Source of the DNA: Methanothermobacter wolfeii
GTDB lineage: Archaea; Methanobacteriota; Methanobacteria; Methanobacteriales; Methanothermobacteraceae
Length of the DNA: 64,000 nucleotides
Reading direction: 5' to 3'
Assembly (NCBI RefSeq): GCF_025397995.1
Contig: NZ_CP104550.1
Span: 524,001-588,000, forward strand
Position 1 is the stretch's first letter. Every line of letters starts with the position of its first letter. The notes under the pieces are model-generated. The model was not told the origin of the DNA. It searched no databases and saw only the letters and a program-made list of their open reading frames with translations. Position numbers and translations under genes: made by a program. Below are positions 45,458 through 55,193 of this stretch, in pieces.

Positions 45458-46286
45458 ATGAATTATCTGATCCTCGCTGCAGCTGTTTCTGCCGGAGTAT
45501 CCATTGGAGTATGGATTATTCTTGAATTCATCCCTGTTTTGATGCCGGTGGAGGCAGGAAGACTTGCCGCGCACCTCAGGTCAAGGCCAGGTAACATTAT
45601 TGAGGTCGCATACTACCTTGAACTCCTCTTTGAGGGCTCACCCTGGAAGCGTTTCATGGCCTTGAAGTTATCAGGGACCTCTTCAATTCAAGGATACATG
45701 AACTTGAACTTTTAAAGTACTCCAGGTGGAAGGAGGAGGTGGAGTCCCAGAAGGAACGCATGGAGATGAGGGAGCTGAACGATGATGAGATACTCCATAT
45801 TGAGGCTGCCAGGGAGATGATGGATAAAATGGTGTCACAGGGAAGGGCAGACGGTCAAGGTCACTTTACCCTAACCGGGAAGAGGAGGAGTTCATAAGGC
45901 TCAGGAATCATAAAAGGAACATGCTTCTGGACCTCAGGGATAAGTATTCTGATTTCAGGATATGGGCGATAAGGAACAGGGATATACTGAAATACGTGCA
46001 GGAAAGGGTTTTCAGTAACAGGGAGATTGACCTGGAGAACCTTAAAAGTCACAGTCAGGAATGGGCCCTTGTGAATCTCTGGGGCCTTGAACCGCCTGAG
46101 AAGTACTCTGAGGAGGACATATTCAGGGATATAATCGTCTACCTCCAGGTAACTGATGACAGGAAAATGAGGGGTAAGCTGGCAGCAGCCCTCAGTGACC
46201 ATGAGGACGCGGTAACCTATCTGGATGAGGTGATATCCTCTGTTCTCTCATGGAAAGGCGGTGAGGGTATCTCTGAATCTCAATGA
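45458..46286 (+). CDS. Membrane-anchored partner of the AAA ATPase, with two apparent frameshifts
   Basis: Reconstructed protein of about 276 residues. The first frame (45458-45715) gives a membrane helix (ILAAAVSAGVSIGVWIILEFI) and 60 more residues. Homology-like continuity then moves to another frame near 45641 (one C short in CCC), with acidic helices (IRDLFNSRIHELELLKYSRW). Near 45854 it moves to a third (one G short), which runs to 46286 (EEEEFIRLRNHKRN and on). The soluble part is rich in charged helices. No family was recognised. It follows the AAA ATPase and probably works with it at the membrane. Whether the gene is broken or the sequence has errors is open. Confidence 0.6.
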
Positions 46287-46477
46287 ACCTGTTTTTTGAG
46301 TTCATGGCGTCATCTGCTCCCTGCCTATTCCAAGTTCATCATGGATGTTCACCCTACTGCACACCCTCCATGTGACCTCTCCTCCAGGTTGGTCCTGTGA
46401 AGTTATGTTTTCTGGATGTCTCATGCTTTCCGGTTACCTGCAGGGGCATCAGTTCTTTCTTGCTTTTATGGGCGCAT

Positions 46478-47251
46478 CTATATCTCTATTTCGAGTCCTA
46501 TGGGGCAGTGGTCTGAACCCATCACATCAGAGAGTATCCATGACCTTTTAACCTTTTCCTTGAATTCCTCATTCACGAAGAAGTAGTCGAGCCTCCAGCC
46601 AACGTTCCTTTCACGTGCCCTGGTCCTGTAACTCCACCACGTGTACTGACCAGGTTCTTTGTTGAACATCCTGAAGGTGTCAACATAGCCGTTTTCAATG
46701 AATTTATCAATCCAGGCCCTTTCAACCGGCAGGAATCCTGAGACGTTGCTGTTCTCCCTTGGCCTTGCAAGGTCAATCTCCTTATGGGCCGTGTTGAGGT
46801 CACCGCAGATCACCACGTTTCTACCGGAGTCCTTCTCCCTGTTCACGTCCTCAAGGAATGCATCATAGAATTCGAGTTTATATTTAAGCCGTTCCTCTGA
46901 CATTTTACCGTTGGGGAAGTATATGTTGTAGAGGAGGAAGTCATCAAAATCAGCTATCTGAATCCTGCCCTCATTATCGAACCTCTCTATACCGAAGCCA
47001 TCCCTTAGTGATTCAGGCTCAAGGCGGGTGTACATGGCAACTCCACTGTATCCCTTCCTTGATGATGGGGTGAAGAAGCTCCCGTAACCATCAACGTGTC
47101 TCAGTCTTCGGGGTAACTGTTCAGGCCTTGCCTTGATCTCCTGGAGGCATAGAATATCCGGTTTTTCCTCAAGGAACCAGTCAAGGAAGCCCTTACGATA
47201 GACAGCCCTCAAACCATTAACGTTCCATGATATTATCCTTATGACGGTCAT
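46478..47251 (-). CDS. Exonuclease III-like AP/uracil endonuclease
   Basis: DNA repair nuclease of 257 residues, equivalent to Mth212 of M. thermautotrophicus, an ExoIII homologue shown to be an AP endonuclease and also to cut directly at uracil in DNA. Motifs: [20 protein letters not shown] (metal-binding Glu), [22 protein letters not shown] (catalytic Asp and Asn), WWSYR and the ending [12 protein letters not shown] (catalytic Asp-His). The frame can open at GTG 47260, but ATG 47251 matches the known protein start. The uracil activity is transferred from the relative. Confidence 0.93.
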   Translation of the reverse strand: MTVIRIISWNVNGLRAVYRKGFLDWFLEEKPDILCLQEIKARPEQLPRRLRHVDGYGSFFTPSSRKGYSGVAMYTRLEPESLRDGFGIERFDNEGRIQIADFDDFLLYNIYFPNGKMSEERLKYKLEFYDAFLEDVNREKDSGRNVVICGDLNTAHKEIDLARPRENSNVSGFLPVERAWIDKFIENGYVDTFRMFNKEPGQYTWWSYRTRARERNVGWRLDYFFVNEEFKEKVKRSWILSDVMGSDHCPIGLEIEI

Positions 47252-47392
47252 GGGGATCACTGTTTATCTCTTCTGTGTCTCATGGTTAAAATCTTTGGAG
47301 GATCACCGAGTGGTTTTATCCCTCTTATAGGAGGATGGTATTCTGGGGGGGCATTGAGTGGTGTTTTCTTTCTTCTATGTGCTATTATGAGG

Positions 47393-47469
47393 TCACTGGG
47401 TAATGCAAGTACGGCCGATCACTCGAGGGCGGTGAATGGGTTGTGGTATTATGAGGTCACCGGGTAATG
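47393..47469. repeat. 23-bp direct repeat downstream of feoB
   Basis: Copies at 47393-47415 and 47447-47469, both starting TATTATGAGGTCAC and ending GGGTAATG, differ at one position and are offset by 54 bp. They lie between the ends of feoB and the nuclease gene. Confidence 0.6.
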
Positions 47470-47475
47470 TCACTA

Positions 47476-49386
47476 CTATAGGATGAAGGGCAGTATCCTT
47501 GCAAATATACCCCCAATCAGTATTGCTGATCCAAGGTTTGCGAGGGTTATCACCGATGTTGACTTCCACCCGAATTCCCTTGCAAGTATGGCGATTGTTG
47601 AGAGGCACGGGAAGTACAGCATCCCCACAAGTGTCAGTACAAGTATCTGCTGGGCTGTGAGGGCTGCGCCGATGTTGGTACCTACAAGGGATACAAGGCC
47701 AAGCAGTATGAACTCCTTCCTCACTGCACCAAGTATTAGAAGTATACCTGCGAACACCGGGAGTTTAAGCCACCCCACCGTCAGGGGGGCCATGAAACTG
47801 CTTATTGGGTCCAGTACTCCGAAGGCGTAGAGTACCTGTATCAGGGCGCTTCCAACTATGTATATGGGGAATACGAGGTATATGAGGGATTTTGTCCTTG
47901 TCCATGTCTGCCTTGCAATCACCCTGAATGAGGGCATTTTCAGGGCGTGCATCTCCATTATAAGGCCTGTGGTTTCCCCTGGGAGTGCCTTGAGGGCGAA
48001 TTTTCCCATGATGAATATTATGAGGAGGTCTAGGGCGTAGAGTCCTATGGCCCACCATACATTCACAAAGAGTGCTACAAGTCCAAGTATGAGGATGGTC
48101 CTTGCCGCGCAGGGGGCGAAGGATATTGCAAAGGCTGCAAGGAGCCTCTCCCTCTGGGTTTCCAGTATCCTGGTGCTGTCGATGGCTGGGACACTGCACC
48201 CGTATCCGAGGATGAGGGGTATAAGCGCCTTCCCGTGGAGCCCTATCTTCCTCATGAAGGCGTCCATCATGAAGGCGACCCTTGTCAGGAGTCCTGAATT
48301 TTCAATGTAGGATAGCATGAGGTAGAAGGGTATGACGAAGGGTATGACAAGGGTCAGTCCGGCGACCACGCCTCCAAAGGCACCGTTCCATATTATTGAT
48401 GTTACTGAACCTGAGAACTGGGGGTCGACTGGCTGGAAGAACCCGAATATCCCTGTGAGGATGTCTGAGAAGAATTCGCCAACAACGAAGGTCCAGAGGA
48501 GGAGGCCGCCCACAACAAGGGCCGAGGATATGTAGCCATAGACGGGATGCGTCAGGAAGCTGTCAAGTCGCTCTGAGAAGGATGTGCTGATGTCAGTCTG
48601 TTCCTGGGCCCCTGAGGCTATCACGTTTGACAGAGCATATCTCTCTGATGTTATAACAGAGAAGGATGGTTCATTATGTATCCTTTCAACCTCCCCGGCG
48701 AGTCTTTTTGCAAGGTCCCTGACTTCACAGGGCATCATCTCTGTTATTTCAGGGTCATTTTCAAGGAGCTTTATAGCCACCCATCGCCTTGAGTATCCCT
48801 CAGGGAGTTCGGGGAGGTGCTCCATGAGTTCCCTTATTCCTGACTCAACTTCCTTCCCGTATTCTATTACATGGGGTTTTATATTTTTGTCTGCAGCTTC
48901 AAGGGTTTTCCTGAGAAGTTCCTGGAGTCCCTGACCCTTAACAGCCACCGTGGACACCACAGGGACTCCCAGGGCCTTTTCAAGTTTCTCCTCATCTATG
49001 ACTATCCCCTTCTGTTTTGCCATGTCCACCTGGTTGATGCATATGACCATCGGCACTTCCATTTCAATTAGCTGGAGTGTGAAGAAGAGGTTCCTCTCAA
49101 GTACCGATGCATCCAGGACATTAACCACCACATCCGGTTTCTCCTTGATTATGAAGTCCCGGGATACTATTTCCTCCATTGAGTATGTTGAGAATGAGTA
49201 TATGCCCGGGAGGTCTATTATGTGGATGCTGCGACCGTGGAACTGGAGATAGCCCTCTGCCCTTTCAACGGTTTTACCGGGCCAGTTACCGACTATCTGG
49301 TTGGATCCTGTCAGCTGGTTGAAGATCACGCTTTTACCCACATTTGCGTTCCCTGCAAGTGCAACGGTTATCTCTGATTTTTTCAT
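47476..49386 (-). CDS. feoB: Ferrous iron transporter FeoB
   Basis: Main Fe(II) uptake protein, 636 residues. The cytoplasmic G domain (about 1-170) has [16 protein letters not shown], the NQVD-type INQVDMA and the following helical domain. The membrane part has the two Gate motifs, with GYGCSVPAI and the Cys of [20 protein letters not shown] is spaced six bases from ATG 49386; a GTG nine bases earlier is the alternative. There is no separate feoA gene; a FeoA-like domain forms the end of the upstream DtxR regulator, 12 bp away. Confidence 0.96.
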   Translation of the reverse strand: MKKSEITVALAGNANVGKSVIFNQLTGSNQIVGNWPGKTVERAEGYLQFHGRSIHIIDLPGIYSFSTYSMEEIVSRDFIIKEKPDVVVNVLDASVLERNLFFTLQLIEMEVPMVICINQVDMAKQKGIVIDEEKLEKALGVPVVSTVAVKGQGLQELLRKTLEAADKNIKPHVIEYGKEVESGIRELMEHLPELPEGYSRRWVAIKLLENDPEITEMMPCEVRDLAKRLAGEVERIHNEPSFSVITSERYALSNVIASGAQEQTDISTSFSERLDSFLTHPVYGYISSALVVGGLLLWTFVVGEFFSDILTGIFGFFQPVDPQFSGSVTSIIWNGAFGGVVAGLTLVIPFVIPFYLMLSYIENSGLLTRVAFMMDAFMRKIGLHGKALIPLILGYGCSVPAIDSTRILETQRERLLAAFAISFAPCAARTILILGLVALFVNVWWAIGLYALDLLIIFIMGKFALKALPGETTGLIMEMHALKMPSFRVIARQTWTRTKSLIYLVFPIYIVGSALIQVLYAFGVLDPISSFMAPLTVGWLKLPVFAGILLILGAVRKEFILLGLVSLVGTNIGAALTAQQILVLTLVGMLYFPCLSTIAILAREFGWKSTSVITLANLGSAILIGGIFARILPFIL

Positions 49387-49398
49387 GGAGGGCACCCT

Positions 49399-50118
49399 TC
49401 ACTCTTCTTCTGTGTCTATGAATACATTGTCTGCTATGTCCCTTCCAAGGGCCACCCTTGAACTCCTGACCTCCACCTCAACGGGTCCGTTGAGAGGGGC
49501 CTTCTTGATTACCTTCAGTGGCACTCCTATGGTTATCCCCATGTCCATGAGCCTCCTAACGACCCTGTAATCTCCCCTTATGAAGGACACTCTTCCTGTT
49601 TCTTCTTCATCCATTTCCCTGAGGGATCTGAGTTTCTCATCCCTGCACCCTATCTCTTCGATGTCCGCGTCCTTCATTTCAAGGCATTCCTCGCAGGTGC
49701 TGAATTTGAAGTCACATGCGGGGATGGGGTTTTTATCGGGGCATTCCCCTGGTACGTTGAGAAGATGGCAGAGGGCCCTTTCAGCATCATCAGATAGGGA
49801 GTGTTCCATTTCACAGGCCTGTCTGTGTATCTTTTCCCTTTTTATTCTAAGTATGTCATGGAGGAACCTTTCAAGTATCCTGTGTTTTCTTGTCATCCTG
49901 CGGGCTACCCTGTATCCCCTCTCGGTCAGCACGGCTCCTCTGTAGGGTGAGTATTTCACATATCCCTCGGAATCCAGTTTTTTGAGCATCTGGGTGACAC
50001 TGGCGGGTGCTATGTTCATTGTTCTTGATATCTCCGTGGTACTTGCAGTCCTTCCAGATTCAATGAGCCTGTAAATGGTTTCAAGGTATTCCTCTATACT
50101 TTCACTGAGATGCTTCAT
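49399..50118 (-). CDS. DtxR/MntR-family iron regulator with FeoA domain
   Basis: Metal-dependent repressor of 239 residues. The N-terminal winged helix (ESIEEYLETIYRLIESGRTASTTEISRTMNIAPASVTQML) and the dimer/metal domain with Cys and His (RQACEMEHSLSDDAERAL) are typical of DtxR/IdeR/MntR. It also has a Cys cluster (CDFKFSTCEEC) and a C-terminal SH3-like FeoA domain (about 165-235). It directly precedes feoB. Palindromic operator-like sites overlap its start and promoter, so autoregulation and control of feoB are likely. AGGTGA sets ATG 50118 as start. Confidence 0.92.
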   Translation of the reverse strand: MKHLSESIEEYLETIYRLIESGRTASTTEISRTMNIAPASVTQMLKKLDSEGYVKYSPYRGAVLTERGYRVARRMTRKHRILERFLHDILRIKREKIHRQACEMEHSLSDDAERALCHLLNVPGECPDKNPIPACDFKFSTCEECLEMKDADIEEIGCRDEKLRSLREMDEEETGRVSFIRGDYRVVRRLMDMGITIGVPLKVIKKAPLNGPVEVEVRSSRVALGRDIADNVFIDTEEE

Positions 50119-50131
50119 TAGGTTCACCTAA
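50118..50131. promoter_or_regulatory. DtxR-type operator 1 at the dtxR start
   Basis: TTAGGTTCACCTAA is a perfect palindrome of the TTAGGT-ACCTAA kind used by DtxR-family repressors. It covers the ribosome site and first base of the gene. Confidence 0.7.
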
Positions 50132-50146
50132 ATCCCTGATGTTGAT

Positions 50147-50160
50147 TTAGTTGAACCTAA
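50147..50160. promoter_or_regulatory. DtxR-type operator 2 in the dtxR-feoB promoter
   Basis: TTAGTTGAACCTAA matches operator 1 with one mismatch in the half-sites, offset by 29 bp. It lies just downstream of the TATA-like GATTTATATTG (minus strand, 50163-50173). Confidence 0.65.
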
Positions 50161-50224
50161 TTCAATATAAATCTTTCTAAATATGGTTAATCTAAAAAAT
50201 AAAGGGGGAGTTTGGAAAGGATAT

Positions 50225-50818
50225 TCATGTTGGGAGCACGTTCCTTCCATAGGCTTCGTTGATGACCTCTGCAAGGCCAACGTACATGGCAGCAGCACCC
50301 GTGAATATCCCCTCATAACCTGCAACCATTGTTATCATGGCTGAACCTGTGATTTCACCGGCTGTAAGCAGGAAGAACAGGATGGCAAGGCTTATGAATA
50401 TCACCTGTATTCCCCTTTTGAGTTTGAGTGTTGCGATGAACATCGCCAGCGTGAAAAGGCCCCACATGAATAGGTAAGCTGCCATTGAGGTGGGGTCTGC
50501 TGCGGCCGCCGCCGTACCAGTTGTCTCAATGAACCTGATGTTCGGTATCATCAGTAGGAGTACCAGTGACCACCAGAAAAGTCCATATGAACCGAAGGCC
50601 ACGGTCCCGAAGGTGTTACCCTTCCTGTACTCCATTACACTTGCAAGTATCTGGGCTATACCCCCGTAGGCAAACCCCATTGCAATTATCATGCTGTTTA
50701 TGGGAAAAAGACCTGCATTGTGCAGGTTCAGCAGTACAGTGGTTATACCGAACCCAAGAAGCCCGAGGGGAGCTGGATTGGCGGTTCTGTCAGATATAAC
50801 CACTTCTTTATCTGTCAT
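50225..50818 (-). CDS. Acetate uptake transporter (AceTr/YaaH family)
   Basis: Membrane protein of 197 residues with six hydrophobic helices. The [23 protein letters not shown] segment is the NPAPLGL signature of the GPR1/FUN34/SatP (YaaH) acetate carriers, and [11 protein letters not shown] is also conserved. It lies 45 bp after acetyl-CoA synthetase on the same strand, so the pair imports and activates acetate for biosynthesis, which Methanothermobacter is known to assimilate. AGGTGA precedes the ATG. Confidence 0.93.
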   Translation of the reverse strand: MTDKEVVISDRTANPAPLGLLGFGITTVLLNLHNAGLFPINSMIIAMGFAYGGIAQILASVMEYRKGNTFGTVAFGSYGLFWWSLVLLLMIPNIRFIETTGTAAAAADPTSMAAYLFMWGLFTLAMFIATLKLKRGIQVIFISLAILFFLLTAGEITGSAMITMVAGYEGIFTGAAAMYVGLAEVINEAYGRNVLPT

Positions 50819-50863
50819 TGTTTTTCACCTATGCATTTTACCATTTAAACTAGACATGGAACC

Positions 50864-52768
50864 TTACTCCTCAAGTGTTGAGGTATCTCCAGGGTCCCTG
50901 CCCTCCTCTCTTGCCCTGAGGATTCTCCTCATTATTTTCCCGGACCTTGTTTTTGGAAGCTGTTCAACCTGGACCATTTCACCTATAACCGCTACCGGTC
51001 CAAGTTCATGGCGCAGGTGTCTCTTCAGTTCCTCTATGAGGGCTGCGTTCAGCTGATGACCCTTTTTAAGTATAAGGAAGGCCTTTATAACCTCCCCCTT
51101 AATAGGGTCTTCCTTTCCTATAACAGCTGCCTCTGCAACTGCAGGGTGGGCTACAAACACTGATTCAACCTCTGCGGTGCCTATCCTGTGACCTGCTATG
51201 TTAAGCACGTCATCTGATCTTCCCTGGATCCAGATGTAACCGTCCTCGTCCTTTCTTGCCATGTCACCCGCGGTGTAGACCCCTCCGGGGATCTGTTTCC
51301 AGTAGACGTTTATATACCTCTCTTCATCGTTGAAGAGTGTCCTGAACATTGCCGGCCAGGGCTTCTTGATTACAAGGAATCCGCCCTTACCCAGGGGGAC
51401 GGGTTTACCGTTTTCATCAACTATGTCTGCCTCTATACCCGGCAGTGGCTTTGTGACCGATCCTGGTTTCAGCGGTGTTACGGGAAGCGGTGCTATGAGG
51501 TGCATTCCTGTTTCTGTCTGCCACCAGGTGTCTATTATGGGGCATCTTTCCCTTCCAATGTTTTTGTAGTACCAGATCCATGCCTCGGGGTTTGTGGGTT
51601 CCCCCACGGTTCCGAGGATCTTCAGTGATTTGAGGTTGTACTTCCTGGGGTGTTTATCACCGAACCTCATGAGGTGCCTTATTGCGGTGGGTGCTGTGTA
51701 GAACTTGGTGACACCGTACCTTTCAACTATACTCCACCACACCCCTGGGTCAGGGTAGTCGGGGGCTCCCTCATAGAGTAGTGTTGTTGTTCCAAGGAGC
51801 AGGGGTCCGTAGACAACGTAGCTGTGTCCTGTGATCCATCCAATATCTGCCGTACACCACCAGAGGTCCCCGTTGTGGATGTCAAAGGTCATCTGGAGGG
51901 TTGATGCAACACCGACCATGTATCCCCCTGTTGTATGGAGGACCCCCTTTGGCTTGCCTGTGCTCCCTGATGTGTAGAGTATGAAGAGGGGGTCCTCTGC
52001 ATCCATTTCCTCTGTCTCGCACTCGTCATCCTCCCCCTCAATGAGTTTATCGAAGAGCATTTCACGGCCGCTTATATCTGACATTTCAATTTCGATGTCA
52101 GTGTGTTTCACGACAACCGTTGTTTCAATGGTGGGGCACTGCAGTATTGCCTCGTCCACTATTGGTTTTAATTTGATTACCTTGCCCCTCCTGTAGGTTC
52201 CATCTGCAGTTATGATTATCTTGGCCTTTGCATCGTTGAGGCGCTCCACCAGGGCACCGACACTGAGGCCTGAGTATATGACGCTGTGCACAGCTCCGAT
52301 CTTTGCACATGCAAGCATTGATATTACGAGTTCCGGGCACATGGGCAGGTACATTGCCACCGCATCGCCCTTCCTGATCCCGAGCCTTTTAAGCACGTTC
52401 GCGGTCCTGTTGACCTCACGGTGGAGTTCATAGTAGGTGAGTTTCCTTTCCTCACCCCTTTCATTCACGTAGAGGATGGCGACCTGGTTTCGTTTGTCGG
52501 TTTCGATCCATCTGTCAACGGCGTTGTGTGTCATGTTGGTTTTGCCGTTGACGAACCACTTGTAGAATGGCTTGTTGCTTTCATCAAGGACCATGTCCCA
52601 CTTTTTGAACCAGTCAAACATTCTGGCCTTTTCTTCCCAGTATTTCTCATGGTCCTTTCCCTTTTCGATTTCAGCCTCCCAGTTTTTTATGTGGGCCTCC
52701 TCCACTATGGTGTAGTGGGGCTTGAACACCCTGTCTTCTTCCAGGAGAACTGAGGTATCCTTTGACAT
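50864..52768 (-). CDS. acs: Acetyl-CoA synthetase (AMP-forming)
   Basis: Converts acetate, ATP and CoA to acetyl-CoA. Full length at 634 residues with the ANL motifs: [20 protein letters not shown] (P-loop), [21 protein letters not shown], the acetyl pocket [50 protein letters not shown] and the C-terminal Lys motif [14 protein letters not shown] recall this gene as split in M. thermautotrophicus Delta-H; here it is intact. Two operator-like repeats and a TATA box lie upstream. It is followed by the acetate transporter. Confidence 0.97.
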   Translation of the reverse strand: MSKDTSVLLEEDRVFKPHYTIVEEAHIKNWEAEIEKGKDHEKYWEEKARMFDWFKKWDMVLDESNKPFYKWFVNGKTNMTHNAVDRWIETDKRNQVAILYVNERGEERKLTYYELHREVNRTANVLKRLGIRKGDAVAMYLPMCPELVISMLACAKIGAVHSVIYSGLSVGALVERLNDAKAKIIITADGTYRRGKVIKLKPIVDEAILQCPTIETTVVVKHTDIEIEMSDISGREMLFDKLIEGEDDECETEEMDAEDPLFILYTSGSTGKPKGVLHTTGGYMVGVASTLQMTFDIHNGDLWWCTADIGWITGHSYVVYGPLLLGTTTLLYEGAPDYPDPGVWWSIVERYGVTKFYTAPTAIRHLMRFGDKHPRKYNLKSLKILGTVGEPTNPEAWIWYYKNIGRERCPIIDTWWQTETGMHLIAPLPVTPLKPGSVTKPLPGIEADIVDENGKPVPLGKGGFLVIKKPWPAMFRTLFNDEERYINVYWKQIPGGVYTAGDMARKDEDGYIWIQGRSDDVLNIAGHRIGTAEVESVFVAHPAVAEAAVIGKEDPIKGEVIKAFLILKKGHQLNAALIEELKRHLRHELGPVAVIGEMVQVEQLPKTRSGKIMRRILRAREEGRDPGDTSTLEE

Positions 52769-52817
52769 TTTTCATACCGCCATTGTTTCTTAGATGGTAG
52801 TAAGTTCTTCCAGACTT

Positions 52818-52828
52818 ATATATTTTAC
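52818..52828 (-). promoter_or_regulatory. TATA box of acs
   Basis: Read on the minus strand, AAATATATAAG lies about 50 bases before the acs ATG, immediately downstream of the twin repeat at 52834-52870. Confidence 0.5.
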
Positions 52829-52833
52829 TATTA

Positions 52834-52870
52834 TTAATCATGATAGATAGGTAATTAATCATGATATATA
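52834..52870. promoter_or_regulatory. Twin operator-like repeat upstream of acs
   Basis: TTAATCATGATAGATA (52834-52849) and TTAATCATGATATATA (52855-52870) share 15 of 16 bases. Each contains the palindrome ATCATGAT. Their starts are 21 bp apart, two DNA turns, so both face the same side. They lie upstream of the acs TATA box, suiting an activator. Confidence 0.55.
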
Positions 52871-52917
52871 ATATATATTTAAACTTTTTTATTAATTACA
52901 TCTAAAAATTAAGGGTG

Positions 52918-54555
52918 TTACATCATGGGGGGCATTCCGCCCATGCCTCCCATTCCACCCATTCCTTCCATATCATCCTCATCCTTTGAGGATACATCGA
53001 AGCCCCTGGCAGCGATCATATCATCGATACGGAGGATCATTTCAGCTGCTTCGGCTGCAGACTGTATAGCCTGTTTCTTGACCCTCTGGGGTTCAAGGAC
53101 ACCCTCCTTTTCCATGTCAACAACTTCACCGTTGAAGACATCGAGTCCCATGTAGGGTGATTCCTCATGGGCTGCCCTCAGGTCCACCAGTATGTCGATG
53201 CTGTCAAGACCCGCGTTTTCTGCGAGGGTCTTTGGAACTATTTCAAGGGCGTCTGCAAAGGCGGATACTGCAAGCTGCTCCCTTCCACTTATGGTTTCAG
53301 CGTATTCACGGAGTTCCCTTGCTATTTCAACTTCAGGTGCTCCTCCTCCAGCCACAACATGCCCGTCCTCAAGTGTTGCTGATACAACGCCTATAGCATC
53401 TTCAAGGGCCCTCTCCATCTCCTCTGCAACATGCTTTGTGCTGCCCCTGAGGATTATGGATATGGCCTTGGGGTCCCTGCATTTTTCAACGAAGGTAAGG
53501 ACATCGTCGAAGATCTTCTTCTCATAGACAACTCCGGCCTCTCCAAGGTCCTCCTCGGTGAGGTCTTCTATGTTTGTAACGAGCCTTGCACCTGTGGCCT
53601 TTTCGATGCGCTTGATATCGGACTTCTTAACCCTCTTGAGGGCCATTATACCCTGACGTGAGAGGTAGTGGAGTGCAAGGTCATCGATGCCCTTCTGGCA
53701 GAAGACGACGTTGGCACCGGTGCTGACTATCTTGTCAACCATGTCGCGGATCATCTGTTCTTCCTGTTCAATGAAGGCCTGCATCTGTGATGGGTCGGTG
53801 AGCCTGATCTTTGCATCAGTTTCAAGGTCCTTAACCTCTATTGGATACTTCAGGAGGGCTATTTTAGCGTTTTCAATCCTCTTTGGCATTGAATTATCTG
53901 CCCTTGCCTTGTCTATCACTATACCGTTTACTATTCTTGACTCGTTGACTGAGGCTCCCTGTATCCTCTGGATGTTGATGTTGTCCTTGTCCATTTCACC
54001 GTCCTCTTCAACCTGAAGAACTGCCTCGACAACGAGTTCTGCAAGTTTATCCTTAGCCCTCTCTGAACCCTTACCGGTCATGGCTGTCACCGCAACCTTC
54101 CTGAGGGTTTCCCTGTCACTGGCCTCTATTGATATCCTGTCAAGTATCTCCTGAGCCTTCAGTGCTGCCTGCCTGTAACCCAGCGCTATTATTGTCGGGT
54201 GGACACCCATCTCGATGAGGTTTTCAGCCTCCTTCAGGAGTTCCCCGGCTATTATGACTGCTGTGGTTGTCCCGTCACCCACCTCGTCTTCCTGGGTCTT
54301 GGCGACCTCCACCAGCATTTTTGCTGCAGGGTGGGAGATGTCCATTTCCTTCAGGATTGTAACTCCATCATTGGTAATCACGATGTCCCCGAGGGAGTCA
54401 ACCAGCATCTTGTCCATACCCTTGGGTCCAAGGGTTGTTCTCACGGTCTCTGCAAGGATCTTACCTGCAAGTATGTTGATCCTCTGGGCTTCTTTTCCAA
54501 CGTAACGGCTTGTATCCTGGGGTAATATTAATATGGGCTGCTGTCCCTGTGCCAT
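52918..54555 (-). CDS. thsA: Thermosome (group II chaperonin) subunit
   Basis: ATP-driven chaperonin subunit of 545 residues that folds proteins in a closed double ring. Motifs: [54 protein letters not shown] and the [15 protein letters not shown] segment. The tail has Gly-Gly-Met repeats. It is one of at least two subunits in this genus; which one is inferred. GAGGTGAT precedes the ATG, and CTATTTATAG (54608-54617 on the other strand) is a likely TATA box. Confidence 0.96.
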   Translation of the reverse strand: MAQGQQPILILPQDTSRYVGKEAQRINILAGKILAETVRTTLGPKGMDKMLVDSLGDIVITNDGVTILKEMDISHPAAKMLVEVAKTQEDEVGDGTTTAVIIAGELLKEAENLIEMGVHPTIIALGYRQAALKAQEILDRISIEASDRETLRKVAVTAMTGKGSERAKDKLAELVVEAVLQVEEDGEMDKDNINIQRIQGASVNESRIVNGIVIDKARADNSMPKRIENAKIALLKYPIEVKDLETDAKIRLTDPSQMQAFIEQEEQMIRDMVDKIVSTGANVVFCQKGIDDLALHYLSRQGIMALKRVKKSDIKRIEKATGARLVTNIEDLTEEDLGEAGVVYEKKIFDDVLTFVEKCRDPKAISIILRGSTKHVAEEMERALEDAIGVVSATLEDGHVVAGGGAPEVEIARELREYAETISGREQLAVSAFADALEIVPKTLAENAGLDSIDILVDLRAAHEESPYMGLDVFNGEVVDMEKEGVLEPQRVKKQAIQSAAEAAEMILRIDDMIAARGFDVSSKDEDDMEGMGGMGGMGGMPPMM

Positions 54556-54779
54556 TCAATCACCTCTTGAATAAATAAAGTATGCAATTATCCATGGGTT
54601 TGAGGTTCTATAAATAGTTTGTGCAGTTATGGTCTGTGGTTTTAGGGGTGCAGTGATTTTTCATGGATTCCTGCTTAATGTATTGATCAGGGGTTTGAGA
54701 TGGTTTAATATGTGGTTCAGCTCCATTAAATAAAAAAATAAAGATTTTTAATTAATTTTCGGTCTCATGAAGGAGAGGG

Positions 54780-55193
54780 TCACTGGTTGGGGAATATCCT
54801 GGGGAGGAACGTCTGACAGAAGTCGGGTGTGAGCTTTGAGGTCTCATGTTCAAGCTTCTCAACGATCTCCTTCTCGATTTCAGGCGTCCTTGTTGCCTCA
54901 ACAGAGAACCGCTTATCATCAATGAGGACCCTGAGGGATTCGGTGCCCATTGTCATCTCAAATTCAACTGTGTTTCCCATCTCCATGTCACGGAGTATAT
55001 CCTCCATGATATCATCTGACAGTTTCAGGAGCTTCCTACCCTCCGGTTCATAGACATTCCTTGATGTTCTGATCCTCTTTATATGGACGGGTGCACAGCC
55101 CTCTTCCCTTATGGTCTTCCTCACGGTCCAGAACAGACTCACCACTATCTTCTTCTCAGGGTCGTGGCTACCTTTAAATTCAACGGTCTCCAT
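54780..55193 (-). CDS. Unknown conserved protein after FprA
   Basis: Protein of 137 residues, mostly charged, with no membrane helix, signal peptide or motif that I recognise. It has beta strands (KKIVVSLFWTVRK, VEFEMTMGTESLRVLID) followed by an acidic helical C-terminus and single Cys residues near 33 and 127. The ATG immediately follows the fprA stop (TGAATG), so translation is coupled and a role with the F420H2 oxidase is possible. Nothing more specific can be supported. Confidence 0.65.
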   Translation of the reverse strand: METVEFKGSHDPEKKIVVSLFWTVRKTIREEGCAPVHIKRIRTSRNVYEPEGRKLLKLSDDIMEDILRDMEMGNTVEFEMTMGTESLRVLIDDKRFSVEATRTPEIEKEIVEKLEHETSKLTPDFCQTFLPRIFPNQ

